Shown piece by piece: positions 1 to 12,000 of a stretch of 64,000 bases of DNA. The stretch lies in contig NC_061068.1 in NCBI RefSeq assembly GCF_021917145.1, forward strand, positions 14,144,355 to 14,208,354. The letters run 5' to 3'. The position numbers and the translations under genes are program-made. The stretch's first letter is position 1; each line of letters begins with the position of its first letter. Origin of the DNA: Hypomesus transpacificus (Eukaryota; Chordata; Actinopteri; Osmeriformes; Osmeridae). Below the pieces are notes generated by a model that worked only from the letters and a program-made list of their open reading frames with translations, had not been told where the DNA came from and did no database searches.

Positions 1-155
1 TTATCACAATATTTTGAACAACATTTTAAATTAAACTGAAATTTACTAAAGATTTATTTCCAAAACATTATCAATAATGTTCTTTTTTTCCATACAATTT
101 AGTTAACTCCGTTCATGCAATTTCTGTGAATGCAATGAATGCACGCATGACGCAG

Positions 156-1220
156 AGTCAATAACACCCTCTCAGAATGCAAATCAATCAGCACAGGAGC
201 CCCACAGGGTTGTGTCTGCTCCCCGGTTCTTTTCACACTTTATACTAATGACTGTACAGGCAGCCACCCAGGGAACCTCGTTTTTAAATTTTCTGATGAT
301 ACCGCCATCGTCAGTCTACTGCACAAAGATTTCAGTAACTCAGCCTATTTTTCTGAAATAGAAAACTTTGTGCAATGGTGTGATGCTCACTACCTCACTC
401 TGAATGTTCTCAAAACTAAAGAGTTGGTCTTAGACCCAAGATCAGTAGGGGATCATAGCCCTGTCATTATACATGACTCACCCATTGAGCAGGTCAGCTC
501 TTATAAATATCTAGGGGTTCACTTAGATGACACTTTTAGTTGGCATGTGCATGTTGACATCTTGTGTTCCCGTCTACAGCAGAGACTGTATTTCCTACGC
601 AGACTGAGGGTATATGGGGTGAACAAAAGAATTATGGTTTTATTTTACCAGGCAGTGCTGGAGAGTTTAATCAGATATGGGATGTCATCCTGGTATGGCA
701 ACCTCACTGCAAAACTGAAAACTAAACTCGCTCGTCTGGTGCACACGGCCATGAAGGTCATTGGAAAAAGCAGCTACCAGACCTTGCAGTCTATTTACGA
801 ACAATCTGTTCTTAGTCAAGCCCAGAGAATAGCAAGGGACCCTTCTCACATTCTCCATCCAGAGTATGACCTCCTACCCTCAGGGAGGCGATATAGAGTC
901 CCTTGCTGCAAACTCAACCGTTTTAAGAACTCATTTGTTCCAACTTCCATAAAACTTCTTAATGCTGCTTGAGGCTGTAATCCATGTAATAATTTTTATA
1001 GTGCTTTTATTACGGTGATCTTTTAGCATGTATTATTATGAGGTGTATGTATGTGTTATGTTATTGGATATGTGCAATAATGTTATGTAACTGTTGATAA
1101 TGTTTGGCTGAGGATGTATTGTTTGTTGTCTATGACTGTCAAGGCATTTATGATGACGCACCACAGAGACCAAGACAAATTTCCCTGAGCGGGACAATAA
1201 AGTTCATCGTATCGTATCGT
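156..1220 (+). mobile_element. 5'-truncated LINE, CR1/L2-like reverse transcriptase end and 3' UTR
   Basis: An open frame at 172-972 encodes the second half of a non-LTR retrotransposon reverse transcriptase. The segment STGAPQGCVCSPVLFTLY is followed by the catalytic box FSDDTAIVS, then the YKYLGVHLDD and RLYFLRRLR blocks and the C-terminal LLPSGRRYR tail. The 3' UTR ends in CAAATTTCC, AATAAA and short ATCGT repeats, a tail common in the L2/CR1 group. The copy is flanked by the direct repeat ATGACGCAG at 147-155 and 1221-1229, so it looks like one 5'-truncated insertion rather than a chance fragment. It lacks ORF1, the endonuclease and the first RT motifs and cannot move by itself. Clade is inferred from motif style only. 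Confidence 0.85.
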
Positions 1221-1322
1221 ATGACGCAGGTGCAGAGTAGGTTGCGTGATGGTAGCTCAGCCAATAGGATTAAACAGACGTCGTATTGTAAAAAAATATT
1301 GCCATAACTCTACGATACATAT

Positions 1323-1895
1323 TAGGTGCGTTCGACATGGACTGCGGCTGCATGAACACCCGGCGAGAGTAGCCGCTTGCAGTCGGGGAGGAGTTGAAAA
1401 CGGCTCTTTGAAGTCGGACATTCCAGCTTCTCGTGGTTTGCTGCGTTGATGTCAGTCATGGCCGATCAAGCGCTGTTTGCTTACTTTACTTTATTTATAA
1501 TTTTACTTGGTCTTTCCGTTTGTGAAGAGGCTGACTAAACCCTTTTCTTCAACACATTTTTAATTCAATTACAACTTTTTTAAGCGTTGGCGAAACTGAA
1601 GGTGTCCGAGTATTCCAAAACACGTGTCAAAGTTGTCGTGTGTGAGTCTGGCCAATCATGAAATAGCTGTGTCGTCACTTGAACCCGTGCAGTTGCTCTT
1701 GAGAAAATGCGCTCGGCTACACAGCCGGCAGTTCTCGAATCGATCTCACGGTACTTTGATGGCGACGTCACAGTGACGTGTCCTCGGCGCCGTCTCCAGT
1801 CGGACAAAAAGTCTAACCAGAATGCACTTTTTCAAGTCAGCTGCCTGCAGCCGGCTGCGGCGCCGCATGAAGTCGGGTTATGTCTAACGCACCTA
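1323..1895 (+). mobile_element. Non-autonomous inverted-repeat DNA element, family C, full copy
   Basis: The 573-bp element begins TAGGTGCGTTCGACATG and ends with the near reverse complement, a terminal inverted repeat of about 17 bp with one mismatch. The ends sit in TA (or ATT) context, so the target duplication is two or three bases and does not settle the superfamily. No transposase is encoded. A nearly full inverted copy lies at 16822-17333, and fragments at 17334-17456 and 20345-20431. Confidence 0.75.
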
Positions 1896-1908
1896 TTGTA
1901 ACAATTTT

Positions 1909-2577
1909 GTATAGAGGGTTTTCACCTACTTCATGTTCTGGGTGGTAACCCGGATGCGCGGCCATATTGGAGGCACTCGGTGTAAACAACTGAACGGAGT
2001 ACAACCAAATAACGTATATTCTATACTCTTTGGTACAACTGTAGCCATGTTTAAAGGACCAAAATGGTCATCAAAACGCGTCCAAGATCCAAAGGCATAT
2101 AGGGAAGGACTTGGACCACAAGAAAAGGCGCGATATTTTGAGAAATTAGGATTTATTGGCGGTGCAGATCTATCTGGACTATTTAAAATATTATCATTAC
2201 AATAGAAAATTTGTTTTGAGCCACTGAAATAAACATTTCACAATACCTGACAAGAAATGTGCCGAACAAATCCGTATGTTGTCCAGATTTTTCCCTTGTA
2301 GATCTTGGTTGAGCTTTGCCAACCACAAGCGCCTCCTTTCCTATGACAATCTCTGGCATTCCTTTCTCTGGTTTTTAAAAACTTTTGGAAGTCGATAATA
2401 TACCAAATGTTTTTCACGATCTGTCCTATTTGTACAACCTGAAACACGGCAATAATTCACCATTTTCCTTGACGACGTTCGGGATACACTTCAGTGCCAA
2501 TACTTCGTTGTGATGCGGAGTGCCTCCAAGATGGCGACTTCCGGTCTGATGACGCGTCGGTGAAAACCCTCTATATA
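1909..2577 (+). mobile_element. Inverted-repeat DNA element with short coding remnant
   Basis: The left end TAGAGGGTTTTCACC is matched by GGTGAAAACCCTCTA at the right end, in TATA context on both sides. Near the left end a short open frame (2047-2205) starts MFKGPKWSSKRVQDPKAY and continues with a charged, helix-like segment RYFEKLGFIGGADL. This resembles N-terminal pieces of transposon-encoded proteins seen in fish and invertebrates, but I cannot name the family. About 670 bp, so a deletion derivative at best. Confidence 0.6.
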
Positions 2578-3396
2578 TTGTTCCTGTTTTATATTGACTG
2601 TTAGACACACTGGAAAAATGGTCGATGACTCGTACCAGAAAGAAGTCACCTGCTACCGTATTCTGGAAAAGGATTCGTTTATCCCCCTACCGTGTCTTTG
2701 GGTAAAAGATTAGTTCATCTGCTAACCATGTCTTCGGGTAAAGGATCCGTTAATATCCCGACTGCGTTTTTGGGTACGAATCTTTGGATCATTTTTCACA
2801 TGATCTGTATCTCAGACGAGTTGTATTCCACTTAGTATTGCTAGTTTATGTATCCTAACTTAAGTATAGTAAACAGAAAGGATTTGCTTAACCTACCTCA
2901 TTCACTTTCGCGTAGTGAAGTAAGATGGGATGTAGCTATTCAAAAGTAATAATTAGGCCTACAGGTTTTGTTATTTTTACTTTTTAAACCTTACGTACAG
3001 TTCAGAGCAGTTTAATTGTTTGCCGTGATAATTTAATGCTAATGTGATAATAAAGGACAATTTTAAACAAACTATCTCAAATTTATCTTGACTGGTTTAG
3101 ATGTTCTAAGATTTCTTCTAGAAGGAAAAAGGATCCAAAGACTCGTACCCGAAGATAAGCCACGTGAAAAATGATTCAAAGACTGGTATCCGAAGACTAG
3201 GGAGATTAACTAATACTTTCTGTTTCCTCTACTGCGCCGCAACAGACCGAATTACAACAGAATTAAATAACATTTCTATCCAGGTCCATCCTCGTGCACT
3301 GTCGTAGTGTTGCTTGGCGCCCTGGGTGAGTGACACTCAGCCTCAGGTCTTGTACTTGTCTACCTCAAAGTTTTACCTGACAGCTTCTCTCCTCAG
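2578..3396. other. sycp3 upstream region with degenerate repeat
   Basis: No gene is visible. Segments around 2640-2800 repeat a theme (GGGTAAAAGATT, GGGTAAAGGATCC) that reappears inverted at 3128-3215 (GGATCCAAAGACTCGTACCC), suggesting a decayed inverted-repeat element. The last part (about 3230-3325) holds a possible untranslated first exon ending before the donor-like CTGGGTGAGTG. The promoter of sycp3 must lie in this stretch if that exon is real, but no clear core promoter motif is seen. Confidence 0.35.
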
Positions 3397-3429
3397 ACCA
3401 AAGAGAACCCAAACTGTGGAAAATCACCA
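3397..3429 (+). other. sycp3: Probable untranslated exon of sycp3
   Basis: A pyrimidine-rich tract ending CTTCTCTCCTCAG precedes a 33-base segment followed by the consensus donor GTAAGT. It contains no ATG. It lies 270 bp upstream of the coding start and would splice to the exon whose acceptor is AATAATAG just before the start codon. Transcript data would be needed to prove it. Confidence 0.45.
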
Positions 3430-3696
3430 GTAAGTAAAACTACAAGTACAACGTCAAACATTTTTTTTTATGAGGTTAGCCTAGCTCAAACCCACCAGAG
3501 ATGAAGAGATGAAGAGAGATAACCTAGCTATCGAATGCTAATCCAGTAGCTACTGTACAGTAGCCTAGCGGTTATTGTAGCCGTCGTAAATGTCGCTACG
3601 TTAGCTAGCTTTCTGGATTTACCTGTTAAATTATCTGTTCATTTTCTTCACTTATCTTTATGTTTTCATACAAAAATAATAGCTAAACCCATCAAG

Positions 3697-6372
3697 ATGG
3701 CAACTAACAAAGGATGTGCTCAGAAAGCCAAAACGAAAGGCCATATTACCGCCTCGAGCCACCCTCACGGAAACGACATGAACGAATCCGTGACTGAAGG
3801 TGCTACTGTAATCAACAGTTTACCGCTATTATTAATGAGCTAAATTCTGAAGCTAGCCAGTTCTTTTCAGGATTGTTATTTTAACCTAAATTCGACAATG
3901 TAATGCTTTCTGTACTTTCTGTGGCAGATGCAATGGTGGGAAGGAAAAGAATCGCCTCTGAAGAAGAAGATAATATCACCGAAGGGTACAGTACCGTCGA
4001 CACATAATGTTTTTGTGTGTAGGCCTATTCTGCTCACACATTTTAACTCCATAGCGATGTAAAATACATGTCTATTGGATTAGAAACACGGAAAAATCTG
4101 ATCAATTGAAATGTCTGTGGTTTTCACAATTTTGTCTGAATGTTCAGAGGGAATGTGACGAAGATGCTGGACAGATTTGGAGGTAGGGGTGGCACTTGAA
4201 CTAATTCTCTTCCAACAATTATTTGTTTTGCTCTGGGGTGCTGGTGATAAATCTTGCCTAGGGCTCCAAATGTGCTTGGACCGGTACTGAGTCATGGTCC
4301 CTTTTGCTTCCAGCCGACATAACCAAGGCGTTCCAGGCCAAGCGGAAACGCTTGGAGACCTTCACTAAGGCTTCCGTGAAAACCAGCAATCATAAGATAG
4401 AGCAGCTCTGGAAGACTCAACAGAAAGACAGGTCAGAGGCTGATAAACTGCTAAACGTGAGCATTAACGGAACACAGAGAAATGCATATGAATCATTTGG
4501 ACTTGATATCTGCCCTGCAGGAGTGAGGTGACAGAGGCGTACTCCACCCAATTCAATGCAGTCTTCACCCAGTGGGACACCGATGTACAGAAGTCTAAGG
4601 AGCAGGAGGAGAAACTTCTGGTAAGGTTTTGCCAGGCACCACACACACACACCAATCATTCATCAGGAAATCTGAACTGTTTCTTCTTGAAACCATAAAC
4701 AATATGTGTAGGCGGCCAATTTGTGATCCTCAAACTCTGCCGCCGAGAGGCTGAATAGGGGAAACCAAGGTGAAAACTGTCACTATTTGCGCCCTTTCTT
4801 GTTTTTAACCTGTAGCACTTTGAGATTTAGCTAAATGTAAAGTGCATTACAGATAAAATTATTATTATAGGGCCATAAATGCTGTGGGTTCAGAGAACCG
4901 GACCATGGCAGAAATTAAGAAGAAATGGTCCGATGTAAAACTTTAATTGAAGAAACGAGTGTTGGCGCATCTTAACAGCATGGCAGCTATAAGGTTAGCA
5001 TGACATGCATTTCCTGACTGATTTTGTCATTTGTTTGACACCCTCAAGTTTAACTGAAGTTATTAAGTGGTGGCGGATTAAACGGAAGGCTATATAGAAT
5101 TTCCTGTTTTGGGTTTTGGCATTTTGATGTGATCATCCATATTAATGATAAAACTTTTTTTTATTTACTTCTTTTATAGTCAACGTCATAAACAAAGTAG
5201 TGGAAACTTTATTTTGTAATGTTTGGTGAGTTTCGGCACATTTCAGTTAGAATTCGCCATGTTACAGAGCCAGACAAGACTTTGCGGACGGTCCGCACAT
5301 TCTCACGTAAATCTTTATGCATCACAAAGTGTGCGTGAAAACCAGCGTATGCAAGCTTTTTGTGCGTACGCAACGTTTATACATGAGGCCCCAGAACTTT
5401 GGTAATTAATTCGGTCTCTTATACAACTCCTCAGTTTGACTTTTACAAACGCACTTTGTCCCTGAGCACAGAGCATGTTCCAGCACCAGCAGAAGATGTT
5501 TCAACACATGAAGGCTTCACAGAGTCAGAGGCTGAAGACCCTCAAACAGCTCCTAGAGCAGTACATCCAGGTAAAGACATCACCTCTATAGAGCAGTACA
5601 TCCAGGTAAAGACATCACCTCTATAGAGCAGTACATCCAGGTAAACACATCACCTCTATAGAGCAGTACATCCAGGTAAAGACATCACCTCTATAGAGCA
5701 GTACATCCAGGTAAACACATCACCTCTATAGAGCAGTACATCCAGGTAAACACATCACCTCTATAGAGCAGTACATCCAGGTAAACACATCACCTCTATA
5801 GAGCAGTACATCCAGGTAAACACATCACCTTTATAGAGCAGTACATCCAGGTAAACACATCACCTCTATAGAGCAGTACCTCCAGGTAAACTCACCTCTG
5901 TAGCAAAGCAATCATAGATGAGTGGTTGGCATGCTAGCTGGAGGTAAGGATGTGAGTGAAGTGAAACAGGAACAGTGCGTGTCCTGACTCTTCCCCGGTA
6001 GAGCCTGGAAGCGATGGAGAAGAACCACACCAGCCAGCTGACTGCCGTTCAGGGAGATCTACGCCAAGAGATGGCCTTGTTCCAGAAGAAGATTCTCATG
6101 GATACTGTGAGTGGTTGGGAATGACAGAAGCCTGGTTGAAGTTGACTCAGGGGGAGTCTGATTGTGTCTGTGGTTGCACTCTGGTGGTGGAAAGACCCCT
6201 AAGACTCTAGGTCTAACCCCATTCATGTTATAATGCCCTCCAGTACCAAAGGGGCACCAATGTATATTCATAAAAACAACATATTCTCCACCAACAATGG
6301 ATCTGTTTGAATTCACAGCAACAGCAAGAGATGGCCACAGTTCGTAAGTCTCTCCAGTCTCTGCTGATGTAG
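3697..6372 (+). CDS. sycp3: Synaptonemal complex protein 3 (SYCP3), eight coding exons
   Basis: SYCP3 is a meiotic chromosome-axis (lateral element) protein that forms coiled-coil tetramers and fibres in spermatocyte and oocyte nuclei and compacts the axis. Coding exons: 3697-3799, 3928-3985, 4148-4182, 4314-4431, 4521-4620, 5472-5570, 6002-6106 and 6319-6372. All junctions have GT-AG ends and compatible phases and give 223 residues, close to the usual ~235. The Cor1 coiled-coil region runs from about residue 60 to the end: [80 protein letters not shown] and the conserved C-terminus [17 protein letters not shown]. The N-terminus is short and poorly conserved, as in other fish; residues 41-43 include the basic RKR. 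The donor after exon 5472-5570 is duplicated in a minisatellite. The gene looks intact. Family assignment is firm; the exon 2 and 3 edges are slightly less so. Confidence 0.93.
4866..5398 (+). mobile_element. Harbinger-like remnant in sycp3 intron with SANT/Myb-like fragment
   Basis: Bases 4880-4990 translate as a Myb/SANT-like DNA-binding piece ([13 protein letters not shown], then after a stop [14 protein letters not shown]). This is the type of accessory protein encoded by PIF/Harbinger elements and by the domesticated NAIF1 family. Right-hand sequence at 5360-5396 (GTACGCAACGTTTATACATGAGGCCCC) is, reversed, a GGGGCCTCATG terminus; the left edge at 4870 starts AGGGCCATAAATG. The coding piece is interrupted by a stop, so this is a dead remnant. 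Confidence 0.5.
5556..5890 (+). repeat. 35-bp minisatellite spanning the sycp3 exon 7 splice donor
   Basis: Ten copies of GAGCAGTACATCCAG (the last reads TACCTCC) recur every 35 bp. The first is the end of the sycp3 exon closing at 5570; each copy carries CCAG followed by GTAAA, so the true donor is followed by nine look-alikes. The unit is not a multiple of three and reads into TAG, so use of a downstream donor would truncate the protein. Copies differ mainly at GTAAAGACA versus GTAAACACA. Confidence 0.95.
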
Positions 6373-6700
6373 AATGTCAGGGTGCAGGAAGCTGAGGAGA
6401 AGTTGTCCTACCTGAGAGCCTTTTGGGCGGTGATGGTTCACCAGTGTCGCTACAGCTAACAGCTCATGAGGAACGGCAGCAGGTTCCTTTATGCAGTGAA
6501 GATACAGCTTGTTCTGTTGGTTTGTTGACCGGTTAGTGTTTTACTGAGTGTACACCTTTTAGATGGCTGTGTTTACTTTGTCATTTAAGCCTGTTAGTTT
6601 ACTTCATTGAAGCCATTTTGGGATGTGGATGGGATTTCAAAAAAACATGTATATATTGTTACCAGTAAGAGTTATATAATAAAGATAATACATGTAATTG
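6373..6700 (+). other. sycp3: sycp3 3' untranslated region with polyadenylation signal
   Basis: After the stop at 6370-6372, AATAAA occurs at 6678-6683. No coding potential is seen. The opposing cept1 gene has its own AATAAA on the minus strand at 6839-6844, so the two genes converge with about 155 bp between signals. Confidence 0.6.
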
Positions 6701-6838
6701 CATGTGTGCACAGCACTAGTGTTTACATTAAGAAATTAATAAAATTTGACAACTGACACACCCTACCTCAAGAAATTAAGAGTGAAATACTGGGACAAAC
6801 AGACACAAATTGGTTGCAGTTTCCTCGTTAGAACAATA

Positions 6839-9051
6839 TTTATTTGCATTGGTAGTTGAAGGAAAGATTGTCAAGTGATCTGTTTATGCCTTCGGAAAAC
6901 ACGTTTTATACCTGAGCTTGACTGAGGCCAAAAGTAACAAGGACGGAATAAAATACAAGCCTGTACAGGACAGATACCAAATAGCTATGAAAAGGTATGA
7001 CCATTATACAGTAAAAACAAAAAACTTTAAGGCAACTTTGACCAGTTATAGAATGACAAGACAACTGATCTGACAACAGAACCAGTACATATATTATATT
7101 GGGGGCTATGTGAACTCAAAACATAAGCAACATTGCAACATTGTCAATGTAAAGGACTTTACTGTAAAACAGATGAAGTGAGGGTTTAAGCGAAGCGCAC
7201 GTCATTGTTCATATGTTGTACCCTCATACATTTGTCCAGTTCAGTAGCTCCACTGTCCTGGCAGAGGGCAAAATGCACATTTTCTGTAGACATGATACAA
7301 CCATCAGAAAAATTATACAAGAACCCAAACTACTCTTGAATACATGTGATTGTCTATATCTATGTTCTTCTTAAAAACTAGAACTTTGACAGAAAATATC
7401 AATGAATGGGTCTGGAGACTTACGTTTGTAAAATGTATAGCCATTTGTTAGGTTCTTATCAGGCACACCAATAAACACTAGCAAATAATCTGCTTTACAG
7501 CATCACGCAGTGCAGACAAACATCTTAATTACAATATGTGACCTTTTTTTAAAGCTAATAATTCATAATTTTTAATAAGTCATTAACGTAATTTTGTTCT
7601 CATGGAGGAAATTAGCTTAACAGGAAAAATTAAAACAGGCTCAAAGATACAAAAGTCAGAAAACAAATGTTTACTAACATAAATGATTTTGCTTATAGTG
7701 CAGCTATAAATAGCATTACTACATAAAACAAATCTAAGCAGCAATGTTTAACATACAGAAAAGCAGCTAAGCAACCCTGCATATAGTGCTGTATAACATC
7801 AAGTTTAGTAGAATAATAATAAAGTTAGTGGCCCAACAATCAGTGTGCGCATTATATATCAGGGAGGTCAGTGCTCCAACATTTTTAAATGTGCAATATT
7901 ATAGATGAAAGACGGTCTGAAATTAAAATGACAGACTTTTTCAAGTATACACATACAGTAATGTACGTGGGACTGATGATGCCAAAGCAGCAAATATGAA
8001 TCAACAGAAACTGCCCAATCAACACTTTTAACAGTTTGTTAATTTACGATGGCAACAAGTAAGGTTATGCAAATATTGCTAAATTATATAGTATATATAT
8101 TTACCCCCCCCCCCCCCCAAAAAAAGAAGAAAAAACATCAATTGAAAGCAAAGCCTTTCAAACTATTCATGTACATTTCCTTTAAGATAAATTACATATT
8201 TTTGTTTTTGTCCAGTTAAATAACTATTAAATTAACAAGGTACAGTACCACCTATTCTCAATCCCACTGCAATCCTGAAATCTATTTTCATTTCTCATCA
8301 AGAGAACAGCATATATGAAAAGTAGCCATAGATTTCAGGAAGAAACGCTTTCCTGTTGCCCGGCAATCAAGACGACGGCAACACAGATTGGGCTACACAC
8401 GATTCTGCAATGATTAATAAAAGAACTTAATTGAACTCAATTGATAAAGGGGACAAGATCCATCGTCTGTTCGTCCACATGAGCCTGTGCCGGAGACGGT
8501 ACGTCACTTGTATTGCTCGGTAAATACCACCAGAGGGTGAAGACATGTGAAGCATCTGCAGGAGGCCAGTAGAAGGGAGTCGGGGTGTTTGGATCGTCAC
8601 TGGCAGGGAGGTGGAGTCAGAGGCTTGATCGTCACTGGCAGGGAGGTGGAGTCAGAGGCTTGATCGTCACTGGCAGGGAGGTGGAGTCAGAGGCTTGATC
8701 GTCACTGGCAGGGAGGTGGAGTCAGAGGCTTGATTGTCACTGGCAGGGAGGTGGAGTCAGAGGCTTGATCGTCACTGGCAGGGAGGTGGAGTCAGAGGCT
8801 TGATCGTCACTGGCAGGGAGGTGGAGTCAGAGGCTTGATTGTCACTGGCAGGGAGGTGGAGTCAGAGGCTTGATCGTCACTGGCAGGGAGGTGGAGTCAG
8901 AGGCTTGATCGTCACTGGCAGGGAGGTGGAGTCAGAGGCTTGATCGTCACTGGCAGGGAGGTGGAGTCAGAGGCTTGATCGTCACTGGCAGGGAGGTGGA
9001 GTCAGAGGCTTGATCGTCACTGGCAGGGAGGTGGAGTCAGAGGCTTGATCG
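6839..9051 (-). other. cept1: Probable long 3' untranslated region of cept1
   Basis: There is no open gene on either strand. The minus-strand AATAAA at 6839-6844 is the last candidate signal before the opposing sycp3 signal. The stretch is AT-rich, with a poly-C/poly-A tract near 8104-8127, and ends next to the minisatellite carrying the cept1 stop codon. Assigning the whole 2.2 kb to the transcript is inference; a nearer polyadenylation site is possible. Confidence 0.4.
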
Positions 9052-9082
9052 TCACTGGCAGGGAGGTGGAGTCAGAGGCTTG
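8592..9082 (-). repeat. 35-bp minisatellite containing the cept1 stop codon
   Basis: Fourteen nearly identical 35-bp units, each with GTCACTGGCAGGGAGGTGG and CAGAGGCTTGATC; three carry a C-to-T change (GATTGTCAC). Read on the minus strand, the unit nearest the gene encodes the last residues KPLTPPPCQ and the TGA at 9052-9054; the others fall in the 3' UTR. The very low divergence suggests recent expansion or homogenisation. Confidence 0.95.
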
Positions 9083-12000
9083 AGTTTGAAAACAAAAATG
9101 TGAAGGTGGGAGGCAATCTGGTTGCAAACACTGACACAGTAACGCACCAAGTCAAAGAAAGACAGGATCTGCAGGAAAGAGGGGAAAGAACACAGAAAAA
9201 TAATCTCACTCGGCTTTGAAATATAACATAAGAGACAACATTTAAGTCAACTATTTATCATTCTGCCCCATATTTGCCTCATGCCTGCTTTGATTCTAAA
9301 TCAAGTGTCCATCAAGTTGCATGTCAGCAAATTCCACATGAGACTAGATTGGTCATATGAATTCAGTTGCGTTGTAGACTGACTGTGTACCCACCAGTGC
9401 AATCCACAGCACCGTGTATTCATCAATAAAACTGTTGAAATACTGATCCAGGAACAGCAGGCCAGGCCCCAGGAATGCTATATCATGGAGATGCATCTCA
9501 CTTTTTGTCATATGTGCTACCTAAGGAGAAAACAGGCAGGAGTCAACACAATCTTATTTGTAAAGACACATTACAAATCAAATGTATTATTAACACTCCC
9601 CGTTATGATCCCTCGTGATACAACGTGGTAGAAGTATACATTAAGCTATACTTACAACTAATTTATTGGTGATCTTGGCTGACACAAAGCCAAAGGCAAG
9701 AATATAAAGACAGGGGTGCTTCTGGAAGAGCTGAACGGCAGACTTCTTGTAAATCATCATCGCCAGCACTATTACTGAGCCGATGTGGAACACGGGAGAC
9801 AGAACACTGGTTCCCTGACACACACACACACACATTTTAGAGGACATGATAGGTATGCCAAGGAACCCTTCATTCGCAAATGTAAACTGTGAAATTACAA
9901 ATCGGTGAGGTAGACTTGTCAGGAAGGGTTCCACCTCTCTAAGGTACCACCGCTGTACAGAACACGTGCTGCGAGCGGGAACAGATACCGTTCCAATAGG
10001 GTTAGAACTCACTGCTATCGTCGATCCATTTTTCCCCACACCTCCAGTGAAGATAACACGGAAGTAGTTTGTACAGGAAAACATGGCTCCTATGAAGGTG
10101 CAGATGGCAGGAACGATCTTCATCTGGATGTTGATGACAGGAATCTGTCGAGTTCAACAAAGCGTCACATGACGTGGCTACATTGAAAACAGTGTTTACT
10201 ACTTGTCATGATTATACGTACATTTTGTTAACACTGCCTAACACAACAGAACATTTTTGTGAATTCATATTCAAATGTTTTGCTGATAAATTTGTTCTGA
10301 TTGGCATTAGTTAGTAGTGTTATCTTCATTCAATGCCTTCCATGTATCTGATCTAGTCCCAACGGTGGGTGATTGAGACGATTACCAGAAGCTGCCAAAA
10401 CGTGGATCCACCCACGGCAGCCAGCAAATACATGATTATGATGAAGATCTGCACCTCGGTCACATCAATGCTACACCACAGGAGAGACAAGCAGAGACAA
10501 GCGAGCCTTAGAGCAGGGTTAGTGGAGAGTACCACAGAGTCTCATTCAGCAGGCGCTCAGCAACCCCCCACCACTCAGAGGATGCGGGAAAGCAGGCTAC
10601 TGATTGGTTGAGAGGATTACCGGTAAGTTCCACAGCCGTGGTCCCACCAGAGCTGTACACATCTGTAACACCGCTAGACAGATCTGTAACTCTGTAACGT
10701 CAAATCTACACACACAAACACACACCTCTGAACTGCACTGAAGTTATCATTTGTCAAATCATTTCATATTTCACACCATTATATGTACATGTAAAACACA
10801 ACTAATTCAAATGGGTTGCCACAACCCTGGATCAACTTCTCCAAAGCCTTTTGTGAATGAGCTCTGTATTAAGGGCCAGGAGAGTTATGGAAGGGGAAGA
10901 TAATCTTCACTGTGAGCAATCCCCCCCCCCCCTTTCTGTACAGCCTCCTTCAACCCTCCCTCTCCATGTTCTCTAACTCCTCCTAAGGAGACACACACAC
11001 ACTTACATGCCAAAGCGCAGGGTTCCAGAGACGTACGTCTGCCAGTGGGCGCAGTAGAACATGAACATGCCAGCGAAGCAGCAGAAGAACATCCAGTCGG
11101 GGTTGGTTCCCAGCTGCACGGCGATGCTCGTACCCAGAACCACAAACACTGTTGAGAGAGGACATTTGTTGTTTTATCACACACACACTGTAGAGAGGAC
11201 ACGTCTAATGCTGGGGACACACTACCGGATAATCGGGCCGATTTCACCCCTTCCGACAAACCTAGGTAACGTCATTATCTTGATGGTTCTACTGATTATT
11301 TTATCAGATGTTCCCTTGGTGTGAGGTGTGTCAAGAGTGACCGAATCTGCTCGGAAGGATGTCGGAGGCGCCCCGATCGCGAATCCTAAATATTCAACAT
11401 GTTGAATATTTGCGATCAGAAATCCTGATGTGTGGGGGGAACCCCGAGGACAAACCCCAAGTTTATCAATTGACACAAAACAATATCCAATCAGAAAGCA
11501 AGCTGAGAGAAGACAGAAGCATAACAAACGGAGTCACGGAGCAACACAAAGTTACATGGAATTGATTTGTGGCAACAGCAAACCCTTTTCTTTTTTTCTG
11601 TGAATTTTCTGTGAAAATCATTGCAAAGACTCAACGCAATTTCTTCCTGCATATCGTCCGCCATGCTTATTCTTAAATCTCAAGAGATTTCGCAAGATTT
11701 CTTGTGTTAACAGTCGGGAGACTGGTTGGAAATCTGTTTGTGTGTGGTGTGCTATCTTTGTCAAATCATGGCACACCACACACTGTAGTAGCAAAACGGC
11801 GAAATCGAGGATTTTTGGTCTTCATGTTTGTGTTCTCTCACAGTTTGAAAATCTTATAAGATTAAAAAGATTGTTTAGCGTGTCCCCAGCATTAGGCGGA
11901 CGCCTTAACTGTAAAGTGCTGAGGGAAACGCTGCATTGTGTGGCGGCGCACCGTATCCTATAGGATTCCGGTTCCAAGTTAAAAATAGTTCAGTGTGTCC

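Noticed and set aside
3397..3429. Coding status for the upstream sycp3 exon
   Set aside because: It has no ATG, and the next exon has a good start with a conserved downstream frame.
8592..9082. A CRISPR-like array of near-identical repeats
   Set aside because: Units are directly tandem without spacers, in a vertebrate gene; it is a minisatellite.
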